Shown here in pieces: positions 15,663 to 23,988 of a DNA stretch of 31,896 nucleotides. This DNA is from DTYU01 sp040756575 (GTDB taxonomy: Bacteria; Bacillota; Desulfotomaculia; Desulfotomaculales; Ammonificaceae): positions 1-31,896 of the forward strand of contig JBFLYP010000025.1 in the NCBI GenBank assembly GCA_040756575.1, written 5' to 3'. Position 1 is the first letter of the stretch; each line of letters starts with the position of its first letter. The translations under genes and the position numbers were made by a program. The notes beneath the pieces were generated by a model, which did not search any database, was not told the DNA's origin, and was given only the letters and a program-made list of their open reading frames with translations.

Positions 15663-16433
15663 CTAAGCCCTGCCCGGTTTGGGAGTAAATTGGGCCATGG
15701 ACTCTTCGGTGTGTTTTAGGGCTATTAGTATCGCCTCGGCCTGACGCATAACAACCTCAATTGTCCTGCGGCAGGCTTGTAATACCTGCTCATGACCCGG
15801 TGTTAGAGGTTCGGGATAGGCAGTCAGGCGGCACAAAAATAACGGGGGGAGGTATTTAGCTAACATGTACGCTTGGCAAGTCTCCCAAGATAAGTCCGTG
15901 TTGTCCCCGGTGGGTGCTAATGCGTAGCGGTTGGTGTTTTTAAAGTGTATGAGTATGAAGGGAACGTCTTCATCGAACAGCCCGGCGAGTTTGCCGGGAT
16001 CACGCGGCGCATCAGGTAAAGGGTAATAATAGTTCCCCGCAGGTCTATAGCGGCCGGCATCCTCCTGAAGCAACTCGCGGACGCGGTTGCGCCAATCTTC
16101 ACCATCACCCCAGCTCTGAGTGTCCAGGGACGCAAACAGTGTCTCCGCTAATTGCTCCGGGGTCTCGTCATCGGGGACGGCGCGCCCTAAGGATTGTAAC
16201 TGATCGGCCAATTCCTCACGGCTGAGGATAAAGGGGTTCGAATCTGGCGGGTAGCTGTAACCCCCGTTGTCCAACCATTTCCGGCAGCGGGCGGCAGACC
16301 AGTCGGCAGGGTCTGGCAGAACGATCTCCCACGTCTCGCCGTAACCTTGAGACCAATCAAAGTCGACGGGCTTAACATATATGGCATCGGTGTAAAGGTT
16401 GTTAACGTTAGTTTTGATCTTCTCACGTCTCAT
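15663..16433 (-). CDS. Unrecognised 256-aa protein among the tRNA genes
   Basis: I do not recognise the family. The predicted protein starts MRREKIKTNVNNLYTDAIY at an ATG with AGAGGAGAA about 6 nt upstream on the minus strand, a convincing start. It is acidic and rich in Trp, Tyr and Pro (FDWSQGYGETWEIVLPDP, GNYYYPLPDAP), with no signal peptide or clear membrane segment. Two conspicuous parts are VPFILIHFKNTNRYALAPTG (about 158-177), which looks like a beta core, and a C-terminal helix (EQVLQACRRTIEVVMRQAEAILIALKHTEESM). It stands alone on the strand opposite to the tRNA genes flanking it. This suggests an accessory insertion at a tRNA locus, but I see no integrase or attachment repeats. Confidence 0.75.
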   Translation of the reverse strand: MRREKIKTNVNNLYTDAIYVKPVDFDWSQGYGETWEIVLPDPADWSAARCRKWLDNGGYSYPPDSNPFILSREELADQLQSLGRAVPDDETPEQLAETLFASLDTQSWGDGEDWRNRVRELLQEDAGRYRPAGNYYYPLPDAPRDPGKLAGLFDEDVPFILIHFKNTNRYALAPTGDNTDLSWETCQAYMLAKYLPPLFLCRLTAYPEPLTPGHEQVLQACRRTIEVVMRQAEAILIALKHTEESMAQFTPKPGRA

Positions 16434-16580
16434 GGTTTGATTCTCCTCTCACGGTTTGCTTGATATTTCTATAAAAGGTGCCCAGATTCCTTGTGAGAAA
16501 CGAAAAGTTGTGGCCGGATGTTGAGCGCGAAATAAAGAACCGTTTTCAGCAATGGCAAAAAGCTTATTTACTCTGCCTTC

Positions 16581-16609
16581 TTGACATGGATACGGCCTTC
16601 ATTTACAAT
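16581..16609 (+). promoter_or_regulatory. Promoter of tRNA-Thr(GGT)/tRNA-Met
   Basis: TTGACA (16581-16586) and TACAAT (16604-16609), 17-nt spacing, 25 nt before the first tRNA. Confidence 0.8.
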
Positions 16610-16634
16610 ACTATTTACGATAGCAAAAGCAAAC

Positions 16635-16710
16635 GCCCATATAGCTCAGTCGGCAGAGCGCATCCTTGGTAAGGATGAGGTCGCCGGTTCAAATCCGGCT
16701 ATGGGCTCCA
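16635..16710 (+). tRNA. tRNA-Thr (anticodon GGT)
   Basis: Acceptor GCCCATA pairs with TATGGGC. The anticodon stem CATCC/GGATG has loop TTGGTAA, giving GGT. The T arm is CCGGTTCAAATCCGG, and CCA is encoded. It complements the TGT isoacceptor at 15229. Confidence 0.96.
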
Positions 16711-16715
16711 TAAGC

Positions 16716-16792
16716 GGCGGCGTAGCTCAGTTGGTCAGAGCATGCGGTTCATACCCGCAGTGTCCGGGGTTCGAGTCCCTGCGCCGCCACCA
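16716..16792 (+). tRNA. tRNA-Met (anticodon CAT, probably elongator)
   Basis: Acceptor GGCGGCG pairs with CGCCGCC. The anticodon stem TGCGG/CCGCA has loop TTCATAC, giving CAT, and CCA is encoded. Position 1 is paired, so it is not the initiator. A lysidine-modified tRNA-Ile also has a CAT anticodon and cannot be fully excluded. It lies 5 nt after tRNA-Thr and is likely cotranscribed with it. Confidence 0.92.
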
Positions 16793-16842
16793 GAGAGCAA
16801 CGCCTGGACGCAGCGGTTCAGGTTTTTGCATATCTCCAGGAC

Positions 16843-16871
16843 TTGCGCTGGACCGGAATTATTGCTATAAT
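16843..16871 (+). promoter_or_regulatory. Promoter of tRNA-Asn
   Basis: TTGCGC (16843-16848) and TATAAT (16866-16871), 17-nt spacing. Confidence 0.65.
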
Positions 16872-16918
16872 GTTTTCCGGCACACGCGCCTACGATATGA
16901 TAATTATGCTGTAACCGT

Positions 16919-16993
16919 TCCGCGATAGCTCAACGGTAGAGCATCCGGCTGTTAACCGGAGGGTTGCAGGTTCGAATCCTGCTCGCGGAGCCA
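16919..16993 (+). tRNA. tRNA-Asn (anticodon GTT)
   Basis: Acceptor TCCGCGA pairs with TCGCGGA. The anticodon stem TCCGG/CCGGA has loop CTGTTAA, giving GTT. The T arm is GCAGGTTCGAATCCTGC, and CCA is encoded. Confidence 0.96.
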
Positions 16994-17001
16994 GAAAGAT
17001 C

Positions 17002-17043
17002 AAGGGGTTCGGGATCTTCACTAATGGTCCGAACCCTTTTTTA
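17002..17043 (+). terminator. Terminator after tRNA-Asn
   Basis: GGGTTCGG (17005-17012) pairs with CCGAACCC (17029-17036), followed by TTTTTT. Confidence 0.92.
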
Positions 17044-17337
17044 GTGCCCGACATTGCAACGACCTTCTAATTTCAAAAAACGCTGAAAAGCGTTTCTCTT
17101 CCGGTATCTCTAAGGCAGGCATAAGACTTCATAGAGGAGCACATATTAAACTCAAGCTCAACATGGCTTTATGTTATGTTCGGAGTAGTCGTTCACGACT
17201 GCAGTCGTCACCGGGAATGAAAATGATGGTTCAATTGCTTGTACTTTAGTCTTTTATAAACGTCGAACGCAGAACGTAGAACAGACCCTAAAGGTCTATC
17301 AGTATAAGGTTGAACGCATTTTCGAAGGAGAGCGGCT
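17044..17337 (+). other. Gene-free spacer before the DUF3231 gene
   Basis: No gene is visible. The spacer holds a small hairpin (AAACGCT 17078-17084, AGCGTTT 17089-17095). It also holds a palindromic patch AGTCGT/ACGACT (about 17187-17200) running into the shared leader motif at 17196-17226. A dispersed repeat (about 17214-17316) follows and ends just before the ribosome binding site of the next gene. Confidence 0.5.
17214..17316 (+). repeat. Dispersed leader repeat, copy 1
   Basis: This copy shares with 25461-25550 an identical 21-nt block (17249-17269 here) and an identical 14-nt block GACCCTAAAGGTCT (17284-17297). It also shares an identical 18-nt block (17299-17316), plus a looser match over GAATGAAAA at its start. 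Between the blocks are seven-base units (CGTCGAA, CGCAGAA, CGTAGAA), three here against two in the other copy. It ends 21 nt before the start codon of the DUF3231 gene. Confidence 0.8.
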
Positions 17338-18336
17338 ATGGACCTGGAAATGTCCCTGCCCGGACTGTCCTTTTTCAAAAGAAATCCTAAAGGCCAGCCG
17401 ACCCTGGATATTGCGGAAGCGTTCGGCCTCTGGCTGCTGCTTTATACCAGGTACGTCAACCTGCACCAACTCCTCGTATTGAGGAACTTCATCCACGACC
17501 GCGACCTCGCGGTTGTAACCAATACAGTGATTGACAACTTCAAAAGCCAGGCCGAAACCTTGGAGAAAGAAGGAGCAAACTTTAATGTCAAAGTGCCGGG
17601 ACGGCACCCAACAGACGAGAAGACGTCTGCGGACGTTGAACTGTTCACCGACGAGTTTATCTACAATTTGGTTTTCACACGCCTGCGGGACGATCTGTTC
17701 TTGTTAAACCGGACGGTACGGAGTGCCGCAACCAACGACCGCTTCAGGGGGGTCCTGCGCGATTTTTTGACCGTACAGGTAAACACCTTTAACCAGGTGG
17801 TGAAATACGGCAAATTAAAGGAGTGGCAAGACCCCGCTCCCACCTTCAAGACTGCGAGGGCGGTAAAGAAGGAAAGACTCGACATCGGCGAAGCCATCCA
17901 CCTATGGGAGTACCTGTCGCTACGATACGATCAGATTCAATTGACCGAGTTCTTCGCTTCCTTTGCGCACGACACAGAGTACCAGGCAATCTTGAACCGT
18001 GGGATTGGGAACCTGAAAAGTCAGGCGGCAAAAATCGAAAGAGTTGTGGTTGAAAACGAAATTCCGCTGCCAAAAAGACCGCCTGTATCGATACAAGCAC
18101 CGATTGACCCCGAAACACTCGAAGACAATTTCACCTACCGGGTAATCTTGCGCGGGATACAAGAGGCCCTGGACCTTCATCTGAGGGCCATCGTCGAGAC
18201 TACCAGGAACGATGCACTACGGGAGATGTTTACGGAGTTTCTGTCAGCGGAATTGGATTTCTATGACAAGTTTTTAAAGTATGGCAAGATGAAAGGATGG
18301 CCGTCCCTGCCGCCCACCTTTGCCCAGCCAGTATAG
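17338..18336 (+). CDS. Protein with two tandem DUF3231 domains
   Basis: The 332-aa product is an internal duplication. Residues about 20-165 and 172-330 align by eye. Each begins with a (L)DIGEA/DIAEA-helix, has NFKSQAE/NLKSQAA in the middle, and ends YGKLKEWQDPAPTF or YGKMKGWPSLPPTF. This architecture matches DUF3231 proteins of endospore formers, some of which are thought to be spore-associated helical-bundle proteins. The function is not established. There is no signal peptide. The ATG has GAAGGAGAG about 8 nt upstream. It stands between the tRNA cluster and lonB with its own spacer on each side, so it is probably a single-gene unit. Confidence 0.8.
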   Translation: MDLEMSLPGLSFFKRNPKGQPTLDIAEAFGLWLLLYTRYVNLHQLLVLRNFIHDRDLAVVTNTVIDNFKSQAETLEKEGANFNVKVPGRHPTDEKTSADVELFTDEFIYNLVFTRLRDDLFLLNRTVRSAATNDRFRGVLRDFLTVQVNTFNQVVKYGKLKEWQDPAPTFKTARAVKKERLDIGEAIHLWEYLSLRYDQIQLTEFFASFAHDTEYQAILNRGIGNLKSQAAKIERVVVENEIPLPKRPPVSIQAPIDPETLEDNFTYRVILRGIQEALDLHLRAIVETTRNDALREMFTEFLSAELDFYDKFLKYGKMKGWPSLPPTFAQPV

Positions 18337-18711
18337 TTCTGCGCTTTTCACGCTATCTGCTTCTTTTGTAGGCGCGTACCTTTGCAAAGAGCACGGTTTC
18401 CACCTTGTTGAAAGGCTTCGTACGCCATTACGACTGTGGGCAAGTCTCCCCGCTGATGTAAACGAACTATCTCTCGTGCCAGGCCGACGCGGGAAAGAGG
18501 TTGTTTGGATAATAACGGGAAAACTTAGCAATACTACAACAAAAGACGTTCAACGCTCAACGTTCAAGGTTGAAGGTTCAACATTTCGGGTCTAATGTTC
18601 TCCGTTCTCTTAACGTTGAACAGACCCCGCATCCTGCCGATTGAGGTGGCACGTTGAACCGATGAACTACTGCCATATAGGCTTGGCACGTTAAACGGAG
18701 GAGGAAAGAGT
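18337..18711 (+). other. Gene-free spacer before lonB with heptamer repeats
   Basis: I see no convincing gene: short frames across 18320-18595 lack a ribosome binding site and family resemblance. From 18547 the spacer contains seven-base tandem units. It then contains further GTTGAAC-like words, including CGTTGAACAGACCCC (about 18617-18631), which resembles the dispersed repeat at 17214 and 25461. The strong binding site GGAGGAGG precedes lonB. Confidence 0.45.
18547..18581 (+). repeat. Five-unit heptamer array
   Basis: CGTTCAA, CGCTCAA, CGTTCAA, GGTTGAA and GGTTCAA stand in exact seven-base register upstream of lonB. Confidence 0.65.
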
Positions 18712-20418
18712 GTGGCTGAGTTTCCCGGGGGTCTCGCCGGTATTTTAACAGTAATTCAGGTGTTTTTCGGTATAGTGATCGGCCTCTATTTCTGGAACCT
18801 GCTGCGGGCCCAGCAGGGCGGAAAGGTAGCGGTGCGGCGCGACAGCAACCGCGAGTTTGAGAAACTGCGTCATTTGAGGTCGATTTCGCTTACCGAGCCG
18901 CTTGCCGAGAAGACACGGCCGCGGAGTTTTGATGAGGTGATCGGGCAGGAGGAGGCGGTGAAAGCGCTCAGGGCGGCGCTCTGCGGCCCACATCCCCAGC
19001 ATGTTCTTCTCTACGGCCCGCCCGGAGTCGGTAAAACGGCGGCTGCCCGCTTAATCTTGGAGGAAGCCAAGAAGAATGAGCACTCCCCTTTTAAGAATGA
19101 GGCGAAGTTTGTTGAAATCGATGCTACAACTGCACGTTTTGACGAGCGGGGTATCGCCGACCCTTTGATCGGTTCGGTGCACGACCCGATATACCAGGGG
19201 GCCGGTCCGTTAGGTATTGCGGGGGTACCGCAGCCGAAGCCGGGAGCGGTTACCAAGGCGCACGGCGGCATACTGTTCCTCGACGAAATCGGGGAGTTGC
19301 ACCCCATCCAGATGAACAAGCTTTTGAAGGTGCTTGAGGACCGGCGCGTCTTCCTGGAAAGCGCATACTACAATCCGGAAGACCCCAACACCCCGGCACA
19401 CATCCACGACATCTTCCAGAACGGGCTGCCGGCGGATTTCCGCCTGGTCGGGGCCACCACCCGCCAGCCGGATGAAATTGCACCTGCCATCCGGTCGCGC
19501 TGCGTGGAAATCTTTTTCCGACCGCTTACGCCGGCGGAGATAACGGTGATCGCGGCCAACGCAGTCAAGCGTATCGGTCTTGAAGCGGAAGAGGGGGCTT
19601 TGGGAGTGGTGACCAGGTACGCCACCAATGGCCGAGAAGCAGTAAACATGGTGCAGTTGGCGGGCGGTGTGGCCATTGCCGAGGGACGGCCGACAATCAG
19701 TGTTGCGGATATGGAATGGGTGGTCACCTGCGGACAGTACAACCCGCGGCCGGAGGAAAGACTGCCGGCACAGCCGGCGGTCGGCGTGGTGGCGGGGTTG
19801 GCGGTATACGGGCCGAACGCCGGTGCCGTCTTAGAGATCGAGGTTTCCGCGCTTCCGGCAAAGAGGGGGTGCGGCAGGCTGAATGTCACGGGAGTAGTGG
19901 ATGAGGAAGAGTTTCAGGGCACAGGCAGGCGCGTCCGTCGCAAAAGTTCGGCAAAAAGCGCGGTGGAAAACGTTCTAACCGCACTGCGGCACGTCATGGG
20001 AGTGGAACCGGCAGATTACGACATCCATGTTAATTTCCCGGGAGGGATACCCGTGGACGGGCCTTCGGCGGGGGTCGCCGTAGCGACGGCGGTTTACTCC
20101 GCCCTTACCGGAGTCCCTGTGGACAACCGGGTTGCGCTTACCGGCGAACTTTCCATCCGCGGGACGGTAAAGCCCGTGGGGGGGATTGTTGCAAAGGTTG
20201 CGGCAGCCGCACAGGCAGGTGCAAAGCGGGTTTTGATACCCCGGCAAAACTACCAGAAACTGTTTGAAGGCTTCAGCGGCATCGAGATTATCCCGGTCGA
20301 CCGCCTGGAAGAAGTGATCTCGGAGGCATTGCTTGGTGAGAAGAGGGCAGGGCAAAGTACGGCAGGAGAAACGTACACCCGGACGACCCTACCCTTTAGC
20401 GCCAAAGCAACTTTTTAG
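18712..20418 (+). CDS. lonB: LonB, membrane-anchored AAA+ serine protease
   Basis: LonB of endospore formers is a forespore-expressed, ATP-dependent Lon-type protease. The 568-aa product has an N-terminal transmembrane segment (about residues 8-29) and an AAA+ module with GPPGVGKT and a Walker B ILFLDEIGE. The C-terminal S16 peptidase domain has Ser452 in GPSAGVA and Lys495 in GGIVAK. The 43-residue spacing is the same as in E. coli Lon (679/722). The start is GTG with GGAGGAGG upstream. lonA follows 154 nt downstream, the same pairing as in B. subtilis. Regulation by a forespore sigma factor is expected from the family but not read from this sequence. Confidence 0.94.
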   Translation: MAEFPGGLAGILTVIQVFFGIVIGLYFWNLLRAQQGGKVAVRRDSNREFEKLRHLRSISLTEPLAEKTRPRSFDEVIGQEEAVKALRAALCGPHPQHVLLYGPPGVGKTAAARLILEEAKKNEHSPFKNEAKFVEIDATTARFDERGIADPLIGSVHDPIYQGAGPLGIAGVPQPKPGAVTKAHGGILFLDEIGELHPIQMNKLLKVLEDRRVFLESAYYNPEDPNTPAHIHDIFQNGLPADFRLVGATTRQPDEIAPAIRSRCVEIFFRPLTPAEITVIAANAVKRIGLEAEEGALGVVTRYATNGREAVNMVQLAGGVAIAEGRPTISVADMEWVVTCGQYNPRPEERLPAQPAVGVVAGLAVYGPNAGAVLEIEVSALPAKRGCGRLNVTGVVDEEEFQGTGRRVRRKSSAKSAVENVLTALRHVMGVEPADYDIHVNFPGGIPVDGPSAGVAVATAVYSALTGVPVDNRVALTGELSIRGTVKPVGGIVAKVAAAAQAGAKRVLIPRQNYQKLFEGFSGIEIIPVDRLEEVISEALLGEKRAGQSTAGETYTRTTLPFSAKATF

Positions 20419-20471
20419 GCGAAAATTTCCCAGTTTCGACGCTTTTTTGTTTAATAAGGGGTTTATTCCTG

Positions 20472-20500
20472 TAGCACGAGTATTTCACGTATGCTAAAAT
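20472..20500 (+). promoter_or_regulatory. Possible promoter of lonA
   Basis: TAAAAT (20495-20500) with a poor -35 (TAGCAC, 20472-20477) at 17-nt spacing. It follows a weak hairpin with a T-run after lonB (about 20419-20450). Confidence 0.35.
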
Positions 20501-20572
20501 AATTATTAATCAGTCAGCAAGTTAAAAGGCTTGCATCAAGTTAGAGGGCTCAGATATAGGAGGTGCTACAGG

Positions 20573-22945
20573 GTGGAGGCAAAAAAGCGTGTATTACCGC
20601 TTTTGCCGCTGCGAGGCCTTTTGGTCTTTCCTTACATGGTGATCCACCTTGATGTTGGCCGGGAGAAATCTGTGCGTGCCATCGATGAAACGATGCTGCG
20701 CGATAGGCATATTTTTTTGGCGGCTCAGCGTGACGCTCAGACGGATGACCCCAGACCGGAAGACATCTACGAGGTAGGCACTGTGGCTGAGGTTAAGCAG
20801 CTTTTGAAGTTGCCGGGCGGAACGATCCGGGTACTGGTAGAGGGTTTGGCCAGGGCGAAGGTGTCATGCTACCTTTCGGACCAACCTTTTTTTAAGGTCG
20901 AGGTTGAACAGTTTGGCGAGGAACAGGCGAGGAGCAGCCATGTAGAGGCTTTGATGCGTAACCTGGTGCAGCAGTTTGAGCAGTACGTCAAGCTTTCTAA
21001 GCGCATCCCGCCGGAGACTGTGGTATCAGTGGTGAGCATTGACGAACCAGGCCGGCTGGCGGATATCATCGCTTCCCACCTGACCTTGAAGATCGAGGAC
21101 AAGCAGGAACTCTTAGAGGCGGTGGACGCGGCAACACGCCTTGAGAAGCTTTGTGCGATTATAGGGCGTGAATTGGAGATAGTGGAGCTCGAGCGGCGGA
21201 TAAACATCCGGGTCCGGAAGCAAATGGAGAAGACGCAGAAGGAGTACTACCTGCGCGAGCAGATGAAGGCCATTCAAAAGGAACTCGGCGAAAAAGACGA
21301 ACGCCAGGCCGAGGGCGAAGAGTACCGGGACAAGATCGCGCAGGCCAAGCTGCCGAAGGAAGTGGAGGAGAAAGCGCTCAAAGAGGTTGAGCGGCTGGAA
21401 AAAATGCCGCCGATGGCGGCAGAGGCAACGGTGGTTCGGAATTATCTCGACTGGATCCTGGCGTTGCCGTGGACGAAGGTCACGCGCGACCGTCTGGACA
21501 TCGACGCCGCCAATAAGATCCTTGAGGAAGACCACTACGGGCTTAAAGAGCCGAAAGAGCGGATCCTTGAGTATTTAGCGATCCGGAAGTTGGCGAAAAG
21601 CATGAAAGGGCCGATCCTTTGCTTCGTAGGACCACCCGGTGTCGGCAAGACTTCGCTGGGGCGTTCGATCGCACGAGCACTTGAGCGCAAGTTTGTCCGT
21701 ATATCGCTCGGCGGCGTCCGGGATGAGGCTGAGATCCGCGGGCACAGGCGCACCTACGTGGGTGCGCTGCCGGGGCGGATCATCCAGGGGATGCGCAACG
21801 CCGGTTCTAAGAACCCGGTGTTCCTCCTCGATGAAGTGGATAAGATGAGCACCGATTTCCGGGGCGACCCGGCGTCGGCGCTGCTGGAAGTGCTGGATCC
21901 GGAACAGAACAACACCTTCTCGGATCACTACATCGAGATTCCGTTCGACCTTTCGCAGGTGTTGTTCATCACCACGGCCAACTACCCGTATAACATTCCG
22001 CGGCCGCTGTGGGACCGGATGGAGATAATCCAGATTTCAGGTTACACAGAAGAAGAAAAGGTTCAGATTGCAGTCCGGCATTTGATGCCGAAGCAGCTCA
22101 AGGAGCACGGGCTCAATAAAGAACAGTTGACGATCTCGGAGAACGCCCTGCGGAAGGTAATCCGGGAGTATACCCGCGAATCCGGCGTCCGCAATATGGA
22201 GCGCCAGATAGCGGCAATCTGCCGCAAAACGGCCAAACAGATCGTTTCCGGGAAGTCGGAGCGGATCCGGGTTACGGGGCAGAACGTGGAAAAGCTCCTC
22301 GGCATTCCCAAATACAGGTACGGGGTGGCGGAAAAGGAGGATGAGACTGGTGTTGCGACCGGACTCGCCTGGACCGAAACCGGGGGGGATACCTTATCAA
22401 TCGAGGTCACCCTTTGCAAGGGGAAGGGCAACCTGATCTTGACCGGGAAGCTCGGGGAGGTAATGCGCGAGTCGGCACAGGCCGGGTACAGCTTTATACG
22501 GTCTCGGGCCCGCCAGTTGGAGATTGAAGAAGACTTTCACGAGAAGTACGACGTGCACATCCACATCCCCGAGGGTGCGACGCCGAAGGATGGTCCTTCT
22601 GCCGGCATCACGATGGCCACTGCGCTGGCTTCGGCACTGACCGGGCGCAAGGTGCGCCACGATGTTGCGATGACCGGGGAAATCACCCTCCGGGGGAAAG
22701 TCCTTCCTGTCGGCGGGGTTAAGGAGAAGATTTTGGCTGCGCACCGTGCCGGTATTAAGACCGTTATTCTGCCGCTTGATAACAAGAAGGAGCTGGAAGA
22801 GATTCCGCCCCAGGTAAAAAACAAGCTCCGGCTTATCCTGGTCAGTCATATGGACGAGGTCCTACAGACAGCGCTTCTGGATGACAGAACGCATACGTTC
22901 TCTGAAACCGGAGACCTTCCGGCAGTTGTGTGGGGGCAGGCATGA
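20573..22945 (+). CDS. lon: LonA, ATP-dependent serine protease
   Basis: This is the cytosolic Lon protease for misfolded and regulatory proteins. The 790-aa product starts with the LON substrate-binding domain (KKRVLPLLPLRGLLVFPYMV). A coiled-coil region follows (LEIVELERRINIRVRKQME), then the AAA+ domain with GPPGVGKT at 353-360 and VFLLDEVDKM. The S16 peptidase has Ser676 (KDGPSAGITMA) and Lys719 (GGVKEK). I chose the GTG at 20573 because AGGAGGTG lies 7 nt upstream and the family starts just before KKRVLPLLPLR. A longer frame from 20531 lacks a binding site. A terminator follows. engB, often the next gene, is absent. Confidence 0.97.
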   Translation: MEAKKRVLPLLPLRGLLVFPYMVIHLDVGREKSVRAIDETMLRDRHIFLAAQRDAQTDDPRPEDIYEVGTVAEVKQLLKLPGGTIRVLVEGLARAKVSCYLSDQPFFKVEVEQFGEEQARSSHVEALMRNLVQQFEQYVKLSKRIPPETVVSVVSIDEPGRLADIIASHLTLKIEDKQELLEAVDAATRLEKLCAIIGRELEIVELERRINIRVRKQMEKTQKEYYLREQMKAIQKELGEKDERQAEGEEYRDKIAQAKLPKEVEEKALKEVERLEKMPPMAAEATVVRNYLDWILALPWTKVTRDRLDIDAANKILEEDHYGLKEPKERILEYLAIRKLAKSMKGPILCFVGPPGVGKTSLGRSIARALERKFVRISLGGVRDEAEIRGHRRTYVGALPGRIIQGMRNAGSKNPVFLLDEVDKMSTDFRGDPASALLEVLDPEQNNTFSDHYIEIPFDLSQVLFITTANYPYNIPRPLWDRMEIIQISGYTEEEKVQIAVRHLMPKQLKEHGLNKEQLTISENALRKVIREYTRESGVRNMERQIAAICRKTAKQIVSGKSERIRVTGQNVEKLLGIPKYRYGVAEKEDETGVATGLAWTETGGDTLSIEVTLCKGKGNLILTGKLGEVMRESAQAGYSFIRSRARQLEIEEDFHEKYDVHIHIPEGATPKDGPSAGITMATALASALTGRKVRHDVAMTGEITLRGKVLPVGGVKEKILAAHRAGIKTVILPLDNKKELEEIPPQVKNKLRLILVSHMDEVLQTALLDDRTHTFSETGDLPAVVWGQA

Positions 22946-23014
22946 CGGATGTTAGACGCCGAGGGCTGCAGGCGCTGACACTGCGTTAAGTGCTGTATTT
23001 CGTGAGAATAATGC

Positions 23015-23058
23015 AAAAAGGGGCTGTCCTTAAGGGGTTAATTAGGGCAGCCCCTTTT
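23015..23058. terminator. Bidirectional terminator between lonA and the leftward gene
   Basis: GGGGCTG (23020-23026) pairs with CAGCCCC (23048-23054). TTTT follows on the plus strand and TTTTT on the minus strand, serving convergent genes. Confidence 0.88.
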
Positions 23059-23073
23059 CCTTGTCCCCCGTGC

Positions 23074-23796
23074 TTACTTAACGGCAGGAAGTTGCCCGAT
23101 GCGAGAAGCATTGCGTTGCAACCAGTTGTTAAAGTCCTGTTGCGTGCCGAAAGCGTTCTGGTCGGGTTTACCATAAGCGGCTAACAGCCGTTTTTGGTTT
23201 TCGTCATACCACTTAACTGAAATGCGGTTCTTGAAATAGGTGTGATCGTAAGCGGTAAATCCTTTTAATAATTCGCTCAGGGAGGTTTGCCCGGTCCTCC
23301 AGGTATCCCACCGGAGCCAGCACGCCACTTTAAATGATTCTAACCATTCAAGGGTGTCGATTTGATACGGGTAAAGGTCAGCGGGGAAGCTTTTGTTAAG
23401 CAACTGCCGCTGTGCCTGTTCGAGCCAAAAGATGCTTCGGAGCAGCCGCCACTTCTGTTCATCGGTTGGGGTCGCCCCGGTCTCGTAGACCGACAGTACG
23501 GATTGTGTAGCCACCGTACCTAACAGTGCAGCATGGTATAATTCTTTTTCCGTGCCTACAATATTCTGGGAAATGCGGGCTGTTCTTGTGACAGGATCCC
23601 AATCGACATCAGCCTGCAAGGCCTCGGCCACAAACCGCAGGGGCACAAGTACCCTTCCGTTTTGGATGACCGGTGGGACGTCGGAAGCGATCTCTTTGCC
23701 GTTTACGGTTATTTTGATAGCCCCTTGCGCGAAAGCTGCCCCTGTAATGAAGACGACACATAGCGCTAATACGGATAATAGTTTCAAAACCTTCAC
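23074..23796 (-). CDS. Secreted protein with copper amine oxidase-N (stalk) domain
   Basis: The 240-aa product has a clear signal peptide (MKVLKLLSVLALCVVFITGAAFA, cleavage probably after about residue 23). The domain annotated as copper amine oxidase N-terminal (PF07833) follows at about residues 25-76. Its usual features are ITVNGKEI, NGRVLVPLRFVAEAL and VDWDPVTRTARI. In Clostridia this is a small exported 'stalk' domain and does not itself imply amine oxidase activity. The rest is helical and rich in Trp and Leu, of unknown role, ending WLQRNASRIGQLPAVK. The start is GTG with AAGGAGGG about 5 nt upstream. It has its own terminator and converges on lonA. Confidence 0.85.
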   Translation of the reverse strand: MKVLKLLSVLALCVVFITGAAFAQGAIKITVNGKEIASDVPPVIQNGRVLVPLRFVAEALQADVDWDPVTRTARISQNIVGTEKELYHAALLGTVATQSVLSVYETGATPTDEQKWRLLRSIFWLEQAQRQLLNKSFPADLYPYQIDTLEWLESFKVACWLRWDTWRTGQTSLSELLKGFTAYDHTYFKNRISVKWYDENQKRLLAAYGKPDQNAFGTQQDFNNWLQRNASRIGQLPAVK

Positions 23797-23885
23797 AGCG
23801 ATCCCTCCTTAAGGTAATTATGGGATAAGATTCGTCACCAAAAACCATAATCCTGTCTGATTTTGTAAAAACGTTTGAAAGGACT

Positions 23886-23928
23886 AAAAGGGGCCGCCTT
23901 AAAACCACGAGGATTTGAAACCGGCCCC
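23886..23928 (-). terminator. Terminator of the leftward binding-protein gene
   Basis: On the minus strand GGGGCCG (23928-23922) pairs with CGGCCCC (23896-23890), followed by TTTT. It lies downstream of the gene at 23989-25014. Confidence 0.7.
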
Positions 23929-23988
23929 GGGGGTACGGCATTTTAAAGCTATGATGATACCGGTTTAGGCGTCGAGTATAAGGTTAAA

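Noticed and set aside
16478..16928. Open frames containing SSVGRAHPW and AQLVRACGSYPQCPGFESLRR
   Set aside because: They run through the tRNA-Thr and tRNA-Met genes; these peptide strings are typical false translations of tRNAs.
18320..18595. Small rightward frame between the DUF3231 gene and lonB
   Set aside because: It overlaps the DUF3231 gene end, has no binding site, and ends in heptamer repeats.
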